8,497 bases of DNA from B1 sp964443415 (GCA_964443415.1 CAYUDC010000117.1:1-8497), one strand, 5' to 3'; shown: positions 1 through 7,855, counted from the first letter of the stretch. Program-made: numbers and translations. Notes: a model not told the origin generated them from the sequence alone.

Positions 1-90
1 ACTGAACCATGGTAAATTGATTCCTTAAATATCCTAATTCTAGCTTATTATAGAATTGATTTTGAGCTTTTATTGAAATTGAGAAAATGA

Positions 91-110
91 AAAAAATAGA
101 AAAAAATAGA
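91..110. repeat. Two tandem copies of a 10-base A-rich unit
   Basis: The unit AAAAAATAGA occurs twice head to tail, immediately next to the palindrome that follows purM. The rest of the left edge (1-90) is AT-rich with no supported gene or signal. The repeat is probably low-complexity intergenic DNA. Confidence 0.6.
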
Positions 111-121
111 AAAGCTTTTCT
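108..121 (-). terminator. Weak palindrome just after purM, possible terminator
   Basis: A perfect 14-base palindrome AGAAAAGCTTTTCT begins one base after the purM stop. On the minus strand it is followed by T-rich DNA (two runs of six T). As RNA it could form only a short, A-U-rich stem of about five pairs, so it is much weaker than the two GC-rich terminators in this window. It may help end the purM transcript or may simply be AT-rich sequence. Confidence 0.3.
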
Positions 122-122
122 G

Positions 123-1289
123 CTATTTATATTCATAAGTGGTTTGATTAGCACGTATATGCAACTCCTTCCTCTCACTTGGTTCAACCCTACCAATAAT
201 TTGAGCTTTGATACCAAATGATTGTGCGATGCTCATGAGGCCTTCGGCGGTTTGCTCGTCGGTATAAAACTCGAGTAAGTTACCCATGTTAAATACTTTA
301 TACATCTCTTCCCAACTGCTGCCACTTTGCGCTTGAATCATTTTAAACAAAGGTGGTAATTCAAACAGATTGTCTTTTACGATCTTAAATTTATCAATAA
401 AATGAAGGATTTTAGTTTGCCCACCCCCCGTGCAATGCACCATGCCATGTATCTTATCAAAGTATTCGTCTAAAATAGGTTTAATAACTGGCGAGAAGGT
501 GCGGGTAGGAGATAGAATCATTTTGCCAACATTTAAGGGATGTTCTGGCAAATGGTCTTGTAAGTTTAATCCTCCTGTGTACACCAATTCTTTGGGTACC
601 AATGGGTCGTAGCTTTCTGCAATTTCTTGGTATTTTTTGCCCAATACATCATGTCTTGCCATGGTTAAGCCATTGCTGCCCATGCCTGCATTATAACTGC
701 TTTCGTAGCTTGCTTGGCCAAATGAGGCAAAACCTACAATGACATCACCCGCTTTAATGCGATGATTGCTCACGATACTATCTTGCTTTGCCCTTGCGGT
801 AACCGTAGAGTCAACAATAATGGTTCTTACCAAATCGCCTACATCGGCAGTTTCTCCGCCTGTAGAATGAACGTTAATGCCGTGTGTTTGCAGCATGGCA
901 ATAAACTCTTCGGTGCCTTCTATGATGGCAGAGATAACTTCACCTGGAATTAAATTCTTGTTTCTTCCAATGGTAGACGAAAGGGTGATGTTTTGGTACA
1001 CGCCTGCGCAAAGCAAGTCGTTTAAGTTCATTACAATGGCATCTTGTGCAATGCCTTTCCATACACTTAAATCTCCGGTTTCTTTCCAATACAAATAGGC
1101 CAAAGAAGATTTGGTGCCAGCGCCATCGGCATGCATGATATTGCAATAGGCTGGGTCGCCTCCCAAATAATCGGGCACAATCTTGCAAAATGCCTTTGGA
1201 AACAAGCCTTTGTCTAGGTTTTTAATGGCGGCATGCACATCTTCTTTCTGAGAAGAAACGCCCCTTTTCATGTATTTATCTGAACTCAT
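123..1289 (-). CDS. purM: Phosphoribosylformylglycinamidine cyclo-ligase (AIR synthetase)
   Basis: PurM converts formylglycinamidine ribonucleotide plus ATP to aminoimidazole ribonucleotide, a cytoplasmic step of de novo purine synthesis. From the ATG at 1289 the protein has 388 residues. It reads like the long Bacteroidetes form; the E. coli enzyme is about 345. Visible family motifs are DGAGTK (about 55-60) in the ATP-binding N-terminal AIRS domain, MNLNDLLCAG (87-96), STGGETADVGD (about 142-152), GMGSNGL (about 202-208), SPTRT (260-264), HCTGGGQTK (about 285-293) and VFNMG (332-336) in the C-terminal domain. The frame also allows a TTG at 1298 (three extra residues). I prefer the ATG because it gives an MSS.KY..RGVS beginning typical of relatives. 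It starts 30 bases after the stop of the upstream OmpA-family gene with no terminator between, so co-transcription is likely. No frameshift or missing motif was seen. Confidence 0.96.
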   Translation of the reverse strand: MSSDKYMKRGVSSQKEDVHAAIKNLDKGLFPKAFCKIVPDYLGGDPAYCNIMHADGAGTKSSLAYLYWKETGDLSVWKGIAQDAIVMNLNDLLCAGVYQNITLSSTIGRNKNLIPGEVISAIIEGTEEFIAMLQTHGINVHSTGGETADVGDLVRTIIVDSTVTARAKQDSIVSNHRIKAGDVIVGFASFGQASYESSYNAGMGSNGLTMARHDVLGKKYQEIAESYDPLVPKELVYTGGLNLQDHLPEHPLNVGKMILSPTRTFSPVIKPILDEYFDKIHGMVHCTGGGQTKILHFIDKFKIVKDNLFELPPLFKMIQAQSGSSWEEMYKVFNMGNLLEFYTDEQTAEGLMSIAQSFGIKAQIIGRVEPSERKELHIRANQTTYEYK

Positions 1290-1319
1290 CTGGGGCAAAA
1301 TTAAGAAAATAAAGCAGCT

Positions 1320-3272
1320 TTACCGCCTTTGCTTATAATCGGTTTTAATTACCCGCACCGTAGTTCTTCTGTTTTGTTGGTGCTCTTCTTCGCTACAATC
1401 CACCTCATCGCTGCAATCATTTACCAGCTTGGTTTCTCCAAAGCCTACAGGCACTAGGCGGTCTTTGGCAATGCCTTTGCTAATCAAATATTCTACACAC
1501 GATTTTGCCCTTTTGTTAGATAGGTCGAGGTTATATTCGGCAGGTGCCCTGCTATCGGTGTGCGAGGCCAACTCTACCACCAAATTGGGGTTGGCTTTTA
1601 AAATTTGTGCCATAGAATCTAATACCTTGGCTGCATCTTCACGGATATTCCATTTGTCTAAATCGTAGTAAATGCCTTGCATGGTAAGTTCTACGTCGGT
1701 AGGTGGAATTAAATCTAACACAAAGTTCAAGAGGATGGTGGTGTCATTTACAATGCCGTTGGTATTGCATAATTGCGGGTTGCTACTCAAATATTTGTCT
1801 AGGCTTGCACTCACTTTTGGTAAATCATTTAGTGGCAGCTCTGCGCTAAAGGCACCTCTTTCGTTGGTTTTTATCTTCCAAAGGGATTGACCATTTTGTG
1901 AAATGGTTTCGATACTTGCGCCAGCTAGTGGTGTGGCCGACTCCCTTTCTATTACGGTTCCTTTTACCAAAACAATCACTGGTTTGTCGCTGATGCTGTA
2001 TATATCATCGTCGCCCATGCCACCTTCTCTGTTAGAGGTAAAGTAAGCAAATGGCTTTCCTTTTTGTCTTAAAGAGGCTTTGATAAAGCTAATGCCAAAA
2101 TCGTCGGCTCCCGAGTTAATGGGCGATTGCAAGTTTTGCGCCACTTTAAAGGTGCCTGCGCTGTCGGCAGTTTTATAGAGGTCTAATCCTCCCATGCCAA
2201 AAAATCCTTTGGATGAAAAGTAGATCTCTCCATTTTCATCTACATACGGAAAAAGCTCGTCTTCAGAGGAGTTTACATTTGGGCCAAGGTTAACAGGGTT
2301 TCCCCAGGTGTCTTTTACGGGATTGTAATCTATATACCAAATATCTTTATTACCAAAGCCTCCGGGCATATCGCTGCTAAAATACAAGCGTTTGCCATCT
2401 ACAGAAAAGGCAGGGTGGCCAATGCTAAAGCTGTCTGAGTTTATGGGTAATGGCTTTGGGTCGACCCAAACCCCGTTTTGAAAATAACTTACGAGCACTT
2501 TGCAGAATAATCCAGCACCATCCTTGCCATTACATTGGGTAAACAACACCATGCTTTCGTTGCTATCTAGCCAGGTTACACCTTCGTTATAATTAGTGTT
2601 AAGTGATTTAATGGCTTCGGGTTTGGCAAAGCCATCTCCACTAAATTTTGCTAAGAAGATATCACAGTATTTTTGTCCGGTCCACTCAAACACTTCGCTT
2701 CCTTGGGCTTCTTTGCGGGTGCTGGTAAGGTATAATCCTTTGCTGCTTACAAATGGGGCGTAATCGCTTTGGTCTGAATTAAGCGCCGTTACATTCTCTA
2801 CTTTAAATTTGAGGGGATTGGCTTTCCATTCGGCAGAAATGGCACAGCTTTGCATGGCTAATTTTCCTTTGGGGTCTTCGGGAGCTTCAAAGGTATAGTC
2901 GTAAAAAACTCTGTTGGCATCGTCGTAGCGTTCAAAGTTCTTAAGAAGTTGTCCGTAGCTGTATAGGATAAATGGATCGGGGTATTTAGAGTTAACTACA
3001 TCTTCGTACCATTTAAGGGCTTGTTTAAAGTTGTTGCTGTTGCGATAGCTGTCGGCAATTTTAAAGAGTATCTTTTGCTTTTCTTCTTCTTGTTTTACCT
3101 TGGGGTACACCTTCTGAAATAGGAGGGCTGCGGTATTATATTTTTTGGAGCGATAAGCTGCTTCTGCCCTGTCTAACTCTAGCTGGTAGGCGGGTACGTT
3201 TTGTTGTTGAGCCAATAACATTTTGCTGGGCATCAAGCACAAAATGGCGAGTGATAAAAGCAGTATGCGCAT
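1320..3272 (-). CDS. TPR / PD40-propeller / OmpA-family envelope protein, signal peptidase I type (paralogue B)
   Basis: This 650-residue exported protein probably links the envelope to peptidoglycan. Residues 1-21 form a hydrophobic signal peptide with a likely signal peptidase I site after LLA; no lipobox is placed to act. TPR-like helices follow (about 30-125). Then come PD40-like beta-propeller repeats, seen as YFSSD.PGG.G..DIW (297-312), YFSSKGFFGMGG.DLY (351-366) and YFTSNREGGMGDDDIY (410-425). A carboxypeptidase-regulatory-like beta domain occupies about 434-520. The C-terminal OmpA domain (about 530-645) has YDLDK.NIR.DAAKVLDS, ASHTDSRA with Asp573, LSNKRA with Arg588, and NRRTTV near the end. 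The Asp-to-Arg spacing of 15 matches the diaminopimelate-binding pair of OmpA-like domains, so peptidoglycan binding is expected. It is a paralogue of the gene just upstream. That gene ends in a terminator, so this one should have its own promoter within 3273-3317, where I found no convincing consensus. The specific role is unknown. Confidence 0.93.
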   Translation of the reverse strand: MRILLLSLAILCLMPSKMLLAQQQNVPAYQLELDRAEAAYRSKKYNTAALLFQKVYPKVKQEEEKQKILFKIADSYRNSNNFKQALKWYEDVVNSKYPDPFILYSYGQLLKNFERYDDANRVFYDYTFEAPEDPKGKLAMQSCAISAEWKANPLKFKVENVTALNSDQSDYAPFVSSKGLYLTSTRKEAQGSEVFEWTGQKYCDIFLAKFSGDGFAKPEAIKSLNTNYNEGVTWLDSNESMVLFTQCNGKDGAGLFCKVLVSYFQNGVWVDPKPLPINSDSFSIGHPAFSVDGKRLYFSSDMPGGFGNKDIWYIDYNPVKDTWGNPVNLGPNVNSSEDELFPYVDENGEIYFSSKGFFGMGGLDLYKTADSAGTFKVAQNLQSPINSGADDFGISFIKASLRQKGKPFAYFTSNREGGMGDDDIYSISDKPVIVLVKGTVIERESATPLAGASIETISQNGQSLWKIKTNERGAFSAELPLNDLPKVSASLDKYLSSNPQLCNTNGIVNDTTILLNFVLDLIPPTDVELTMQGIYYDLDKWNIREDAAKVLDSMAQILKANPNLVVELASHTDSRAPAEYNLDLSNKRAKSCVEYLISKGIAKDRLVPVGFGETKLVNDCSDEVDCSEEEHQQNRRTTVRVIKTDYKQRR

Positions 3273-3317
3273 ACAAGTTAAACGTTTTTAATACTTAATA
3301 GATTTCAATTCAACCAT

Positions 3318-3348
3318 AAAAAAAAGGGGCACCGGAGCGCCCCTTTTT
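3318..3348 (-). terminator. Rho-independent terminator after paralogue A
   Basis: On the minus strand this reads A5, GGGGCGC, UCCG loop, GUGCCCC, then U8. The stem has seven pairs including one G-U wobble, and is extended by the flanking A and U runs. The loop is a C(UCCG)G, a member of the very stable UNCG tetraloop class. It begins 13 bases after the stop of the gene at 3361 and ends 45 bases before the start of the gene at 3272. On the plus strand the same wobble becomes an A-C mismatch and the T run is only five, so it is best adapted to minus-strand transcripts. Confidence 0.88.
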
Positions 3349-3360
3349 AAGTCAGTATTT

Positions 3361-5454
3361 TTAGCCCCTCGGTTGTGTTCGCACACCCGGGGTTGGCGTT
3401 GCTGGGCCTGGTCTACCTTGAGGTCTGCCTTGAGGTCTTTGATTAGCAGGTGCTGTTTGTTGAACAGGTCTAGGTTTTTCCCAATAGATGTCTAACACCT
3501 TAACGGTTGTTCTACGATTTAGCTGATGTTCTGCTTCTGTACATCTTAAACCTTCTTGTCTTTCGTTAGGGCCTTCGCAATTACAATGCATAGCGGCAGA
3601 ATCTTTTTGATTTTCGCCATATCCTCTCGACACCAAACGAAGCGTGTCGATTCCATTTCTTACAAGGTAAGCTACGGCAGAGTCGGCACGTCTTTGAGAT
3701 AAACCAATATTGTAAATAGAGTCGGCACGACAGTCGGTATGCGAACCTAACTCAATTTTTAAACTTGGATATTTGTTCAATACAGTAATTAAAGAGTCTA
3801 AGACTTTAGCAGCATCTGGTCTGATGTTGGCTTTGTCTAAGTCGTACAAGATACCACGCAAGGTAAAGGTTTCTAAACCTAAAGAGTTCAATTCAAAGTT
3901 TTGAACCAAATCGGTTGATACTTCTAAGCCGCGGGTAGTTTTTTCTTCCATTTTACTATCATAGAACATGGCTCTAGAAGCAAATAGTTCGTAATCAGTT
4001 TTAGATTTTAACACAATTTTATAAGAGCCCGCGCCATCTGTTTTGAGTACAATCTTGCCAGTATCGCTACTAGAGGTAATGGTTACTACGGCATTTGGCA
4101 TAATCTCTTTGGTGATGGCATTTCTAACCACCCCACTCAAAGTAAATACCAATGGAGTCATGTGAAAGCGCCAGATATCGTCTTGTCCTTTGGTGCCTTC
4201 GCGGTTACTACTTAGGTAGCCACTTTCTTTGTCTTTTCCGAAGATGATGCCAAAGTCGTCGCCATGAGAGTTTATAGGCGATTTCATATTGATAGGATCG
4301 CTCCAATCTGTGCCAGTTCCTTTGGTCCAGAAGATATCAGTACCACCTAAACCAACATGTCCGTTAGAAGCAAAATATAGCATGCCATCATCGGTGATTA
4401 ATGGATACATTTCGTCGTCTTCGGTATTTACTACTGGACCTAGGTTAACTGGGTCGCCCCAAGTTTTTCCTCTGCCACTTTTGGTAACCATCCAAATATC
4501 TTTACCTCCAATAGAACCAGGCATGTCTGAGCTAAAGTATAGGGTGCTTCCATCTGCGCTTAAGCTTGGCTGACCGCAGTTAAAGGAGTCGGTACTAAAT
4601 GGCAATGGTTCTGGCTCGCTCCACTCAGAACCTGATAGTTGAGAGGTATATAAGCGGCAGTGATTTCCTTTTTTACCATTGTCGTAATTACATTTGGTGA
4701 TGAAGATGGTTGCAAAACGTTTGTCAAAGCAAACTACACCATCATTTAAGCTTCCATTTAATTTGTCTTTATCCACCAATACAGGTAATTGATAAGTAAT
4801 GTTGTTAGGATTCTTTTTGTCTACTTTGAAGGTGGTGGTGTATAAATCGGTATAGCTATTACCCGTCCAACCATAAGTAGAGCCACTCACACCTTTTTCG
4901 CGGTCTGAGGTAAAGTACAGTTGATCTTTCTTAAAGAATTGCGGTGCAAAATCTTGCCAACGGGTATTAAGTCCTTTTACATTTTCTACGATGTAACGGG
5001 TTTTCTCATTTTTCCATTTTAAGGCATTTTGGCAACCTTCAATCATGCGTTGTGCCTCGGTAGCCTTTTCATTAGACATTTTAAGGTAGTTCTTAAACTC
5101 TATGATAGCCTCATCGTATTTGCCATTATTTTTAAGTGTTTTGGCAAGCATGTATTGGTTTTCTTCGTTTTTCGGATCAACCTTAATGGCTTTTCTGTAC
5201 CAGTTTTCGGCATTTTTCATGTCGTTCATTTTCCAGTAACAGAAGGCAGCCATGTTAGCTGCTTCAATGCGTTCGTCTTTTTTGCTGGTTTTAGAATAAA
5301 TCTTGCGGTAATTTTCGTTGGCAAAGTTGTATTCTTTCTTAGCCATGTGGCCACGAGCAACCTCTAGAGAGCCCCCTTTACTACAGCTGCTAATAGTTAG
5401 CACGCTCACCATCAAAAGGCTTAAACTAATAAGGAGTAAATGTTTTTTATTCAT
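3361..5454 (-). CDS. TPR / PD40-propeller / OmpA-family lipoprotein, PorE-like architecture (paralogue A)
   Basis: This is a 697-residue predicted lipoprotein. The N-terminus has a Lys-rich start, a hydrophobic stretch and the lipobox ISSC with Cys24, so it should be lipidated and sit at a membrane, probably the outer one. TPR-like repeats cover about 33-128 (motifs such as AENWYRKAIKVDPKN). PD40-like propeller repeats follow: YFTSDREKG (180-188), YFSSDMPGSIGGKDIW (306-321), YFASNGHVGLGGTDIFW (360-376) and YLSSNREGTKGQDDIW (413-428). A carboxypeptidase-regulatory-like domain lies at about 437-525. The OmpA domain (about 530-656) has Asp574 in SHTD and Arg589 in LSQRRA, the expected peptidoglycan-binding pair. 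It carries a Cys-containing insert (Cys624, Cys626, Cys638) and ends in a tail of about 38 residues rich in Pro, Gln, Arg and Gly. TPR, WD40/PD40, CRD and OmpA in this order on a lipoprotein is the layout known for PorE of type IX secretion. Many Bacteroidetes paralogues share it, so that function is only a possibility. The gene has its own terminator and is flanked upstream by the glnN terminator. Confidence 0.93.
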   Translation of the reverse strand: MNKKHLLLISLSLLMVSVLTISSCSKGGSLEVARGHMAKKEYNFANENYRKIYSKTSKKDERIEAANMAAFCYWKMNDMKNAENWYRKAIKVDPKNEENQYMLAKTLKNNGKYDEAIIEFKNYLKMSNEKATEAQRMIEGCQNALKWKNEKTRYIVENVKGLNTRWQDFAPQFFKKDQLYFTSDREKGVSGSTYGWTGNSYTDLYTTTFKVDKKNPNNITYQLPVLVDKDKLNGSLNDGVVCFDKRFATIFITKCNYDNGKKGNHCRLYTSQLSGSEWSEPEPLPFSTDSFNCGQPSLSADGSTLYFSSDMPGSIGGKDIWMVTKSGRGKTWGDPVNLGPVVNTEDDEMYPLITDDGMLYFASNGHVGLGGTDIFWTKGTGTDWSDPINMKSPINSHGDDFGIIFGKDKESGYLSSNREGTKGQDDIWRFHMTPLVFTLSGVVRNAITKEIMPNAVVTITSSSDTGKIVLKTDGAGSYKIVLKSKTDYELFASRAMFYDSKMEEKTTRGLEVSTDLVQNFELNSLGLETFTLRGILYDLDKANIRPDAAKVLDSLITVLNKYPSLKIELGSHTDCRADSIYNIGLSQRRADSAVAYLVRNGIDTLRLVSRGYGENQKDSAAMHCNCEGPNERQEGLRCTEAEHQLNRRTTVKVLDIYWEKPRPVQQTAPANQRPQGRPQGRPGPATPTPGVRTQPRG
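3410..3433. repeat. 12-base near-repeat encoding an RPQG tail motif
   Basis: The plus-strand unit GGTCTRCCTTGA occurs twice in a row (one base differs) with a third partial start at 3434. On the coding strand it gives the RPQG units in the Pro/Gln/Arg-rich C-terminal tail of the lipoprotein. It suggests the tail grew by small in-frame duplication. Confidence 0.6.
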
Positions 5455-5541
5455 GTAAAGACAGAATTAATTCGATTTCTATTTAATGCAAGTTTATTAA
5501 ATTTTTACACACTATCGACTATTTTCCCTCAAAAAAATCAT

Positions 5542-5565
5542 AAAAAAAACGGCCGAAGCCGTTTT
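5542..5565 (-). terminator. Rho-independent terminator of glnN
   Basis: On the minus strand this reads AAAACGGC, loop UUCG, GCCGUUUU, then four more U. The eight-pair perfect stem is closed by C(UUCG)G, the classic ultra-stable tetraloop, and the U tract totals eight. It begins three bases after the glnN stop codon, which makes the assignment clear. The plus strand has only four T after the stem, so termination should mainly affect leftward transcription. Confidence 0.9.
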
Positions 5566-5568
5566 ATA

Positions 5569-7755
5569 TTATTTTATGAAGAGCATTTCTCTGTATTTTG
5601 GTAGTTTCCAAAGTTCGTCATCTACCAAGTATTCAAGTGAATCGCTGGCTTCACGAATTGGGTCAAACAGAGGTTTTACCTTTTTGCAAATGGCCAAGGC
5701 GCTTTCATGCGAACTCTTAGCATGGTGCGCCTTTTCTAGCTCTACATGAAGCTTTTGAGCATTACTATAAATGGATTTTATATGTCCACTAATTTCCTTA
5801 ATCAAGCTAATTTGCACCTCGGTATCTGCCTTAGTTAAACCGGCTGCTTTCATTGCATCCACACTTTCTGCCAAGTTTCTTTGGTAGGCAATGGCTGCTG
5901 GAATAACATGTGAAGTGGCCAATTGCGCTAATAATTTAGCTTCAATATCCAATTTCTTCACATATAACTCTTGCATGATTTCGTAACGGGCATTTAATTC
6001 AACTTCGTTAAAAATCTCATTGCTTACAAAAAGGTCTTTAGACGACTTGCTAATGTATGCATTTAAGGCTTCTGGGGTGGTTTTGATATTGCTTAAACCA
6101 CGTTTGGCAGCTTCTTTTACCCATTCTTCGCCATAACCGTTGCCTTCAAACAAGATTTTCTTGCTGTTTTTATAATAGCCTTTTAAAACTTCTAAAATGG
6201 CATCTTCTTTTTTCGCACTGTTCTTTTTAATATAAGCGTCAACCTCTGCTTTAAACTTATTAAGTTGGTTAGCCATAATGGCGTTTAACACAATCATGGC
6301 ATTGGCGCTATTAGCACTAGATCCTACCGCTCTAAACTCAAACTTGTTACCAGTAAAGGCAAAAGGCGAGGTGCGGTTTCTATCGGTATTGTCTAATAAG
6401 ATGTCTGGAATCTTATTTACATTGATGCTAGTTGCCTTATTTGTTTTGCTGGTTGCTTTATTGTTAAAGATTGCTTCCAATACTTCCGTCATTTGAGTGC
6501 CAATAAAGATACTCATGATGGCTGGTGGTGCTTCGTTGGCACCTAAACGATGGTCGTTGCCAGCAGAGGCAATTGAGGCACGCAATAAATCGGCATGATC
6601 ATGCACTGCTTTAATCACATTTACAAAGAAGGTTAAAAACTGTAGGTTATTGGCTGGGTCTTTGGTTGGCGCTAACAAGTTTACACCAGTGTCTGTAATT
6701 AAGCTCCAGTTGTTGTGTTTACCACTTCCATTAACACCTGCAAAAGGTTTCTCGTGTAACAATACTTTAAAGTGGTGGCGTTGGGCTACTTTCTCCATCA
6801 CATCCATCAACAATTGGTTGTGGTCTATGGCAAGGTTTACCTCTTCAAAATTAGGAGCACACTCAAATTGAGAAGGAGCTACCTCATTATGACGGGTTTT
6901 AAGAGGAATACCCAATTTATAGCATTCGGTTTCAAAATCCACCATAAAGTCGTGCACACGTGGTGGAATAGAACCAAAGTAGTGGTCTTCTAACTGTTGA
7001 CCTTTTTCTGGTGAAAGTCCAATTAAGGTGCGGCCTGTAAGCATCAAGTCGGGGCGGGCAATCACCATGGCCTCGTCTACTAAGAAATATTCTTGCTCTA
7101 TACCCAAAGAAGCATAGGCTTTCTTTACATTTTTATCAAAATAAGAAGAAACTACGTTTACCACCGATTTCTCAACTGCATGTAGTGCTTTTAACAAAGG
7201 TGCTTTGTAGTCTAATGCCTCGCCGGTATAAGAAACAAAGATGGTAGGAATGCATAATGTTTTTCCATTAGATCCTTCCATGATAAAGGCGGGTGAAGAT
7301 GGATCCCAAGCAGTATAACCGCGGGCTTCGAAGGTATTGCGGATACCTCCATTAGGGAAGCTCGAGGCATCTGGTTCTTGTTGAACCAAAGCGCTGCCGC
7401 TAAATTTTTCCATCGAACGACCATCTTCTGTTGGCTCAAAAAACGAATCGTGCTTTTCTGCAGTAGCACCTGTTAAAGGTTGAAACCAGTGAGTATAATG
7501 ACTCACACCTTTAGACATGGCCCAAGCTTTCATTCCACTAGCAACTTGGTCGGCTACATTTCTGTCGATTTTCTCGCCATTTTTAATGGCATTAGAAACC
7601 GCCTTGTAAGCCTCTTTACTTAAGAATTGAAGCATGGCAGCATCGTTAAAAACATTGCTGTTAAAGTAATCCGAAATTCTTTCGGAAGGGGGAGTGACAT
7701 TCACGGTTTTTCTGGCTTGTACCGTGTCTAGAGCTTTGGAACGAATTGTTAACAT
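5569..7755 (-). CDS. glnN: Type III glutamine synthetase
   Basis: This enzyme makes glutamine from glutamate, ammonium and ATP in the cytoplasm; type III enzymes are a main ammonium-assimilation route in Bacteroidetes. The 728-residue length fits the family (about 700-730), well above type I (about 470). In order: the GSIII N-terminal motif YFNSNVFNDAAM (30-41); HYTHWFQPLTG.TAEKHDSF (86-105); LGIEQEYFL with Glu220 and Glu222 as likely metal ligands (217-225); HNEVAPSQFE (289-298); the catalytic-region NGSGKHNNWS with His347 (342-351); RLGANEAPPAI (403-413); DNTDRNRTSPFAFTGNKFEFR with Arg461 and Glu473 (455-475). The C-terminal part (about 500-728) is mostly helical, as usual for GSIII. A short Lys/Thr/Asn-rich linker at about 430-446 repeats NKATS twice. 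The ATG at 7755 gives the expected N-terminus. It lies 118 bases after the phosphatase gene, and a terminator begins three bases after its stop, so it ends its transcript. Confidence 0.97.
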   Translation of the reverse strand: MLTIRSKALDTVQARKTVNVTPPSERISDYFNSNVFNDAAMLQFLSKEAYKAVSNAIKNGEKIDRNVADQVASGMKAWAMSKGVSHYTHWFQPLTGATAEKHDSFFEPTEDGRSMEKFSGSALVQQEPDASSFPNGGIRNTFEARGYTAWDPSSPAFIMEGSNGKTLCIPTIFVSYTGEALDYKAPLLKALHAVEKSVVNVVSSYFDKNVKKAYASLGIEQEYFLVDEAMVIARPDLMLTGRTLIGLSPEKGQQLEDHYFGSIPPRVHDFMVDFETECYKLGIPLKTRHNEVAPSQFECAPNFEEVNLAIDHNQLLMDVMEKVAQRHHFKVLLHEKPFAGVNGSGKHNNWSLITDTGVNLLAPTKDPANNLQFLTFFVNVIKAVHDHADLLRASIASAGNDHRLGANEAPPAIMSIFIGTQMTEVLEAIFNNKATSKTNKATSINVNKIPDILLDNTDRNRTSPFAFTGNKFEFRAVGSSANSANAMIVLNAIMANQLNKFKAEVDAYIKKNSAKKEDAILEVLKGYYKNSKKILFEGNGYGEEWVKEAAKRGLSNIKTTPEALNAYISKSSKDLFVSNEIFNEVELNARYEIMQELYVKKLDIEAKLLAQLATSHVIPAAIAYQRNLAESVDAMKAAGLTKADTEVQISLIKEISGHIKSIYSNAQKLHVELEKAHHAKSSHESALAICKKVKPLFDPIREASDSLEYLVDDELWKLPKYREMLFIK

Positions 7756-7839
7756 TGTGGGAGTGCGTTTTATTGGGCGCGAAGATAAGCGTAACTTTTT
7801 TTATTAAGGGCCTAAATAGTAAACAATTAATCCGCAATT

Positions 7840-7855
7840 TTTGGTTCAAACCAAA
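7840..7855. promoter_or_regulatory. 7-base inverted repeat upstream of glnN, possible operator
   Basis: TTTGGTT and AACCAAA form a perfect dyad separated by two bases, about 85 bases upstream of the glnN start. It overlaps a sequence matching the Bacteroidetes -7 element. There is no T run after it in the minus-strand direction, so it does not look like a terminator for the upstream phosphatase gene. A protein-binding site is possible. No known regulator is recognised. Confidence 0.3.

Noticed and set aside
1..10. ATG on the minus strand at 8-10 as the start of a further downstream gene
   Set aside because: Only three codons are visible, with no motif to support it.
1290..1298. TTG start adding three residues to purM
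   Set aside because: The in-frame ATG at 1289 gives an N-terminus that fits known PurM proteins, and there is no reason to prefer a rare start codon.
1296..1303. TAATTTTG on the minus strand just before purM, matching a -7 promoter element
   Set aside because: It lies only six bases before the ATG, leaving almost no leader, and has no TTG at the expected spacing upstream; probably chance in AT-rich DNA.
4289..4573. A 94-codon open frame on the plus strand
   Set aside because: It is antisense to the propeller repeats of the lipoprotein gene and resembles no known protein.
5029..5367. A 112-codon open frame on the plus strand
   Set aside because: It lies wholly antisense to the TPR region of the lipoprotein, whose frame has clear motifs; its composition is what antisense reading of a Lys/Asn-rich TPR gives.
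5455..5541. Promoter candidates for the lipoprotein gene (TAAACTTG and TAATTCTG on the minus strand)
   Set aside because: Each has one mismatch to the -7 consensus. The first has no TTG at the right spacing, and the second, although a TTG lies 19 bases upstream, is only seven bases before the ATG. A promoter must exist after the glnN terminator, but I cannot place it.
6278..6496. A hydrophobic 72-codon open frame on the plus strand that could pass for a membrane peptide
   Set aside because: It is antisense to conserved glutamine synthetase motifs; the hydrophobic look comes from reading Lys/Asn/Asp-rich codons in reverse.
7840..7855. The inverted repeat as a terminator of the phosphatase gene
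   Set aside because: The stem is short and AT-rich, and no T run follows it on the minus strand.
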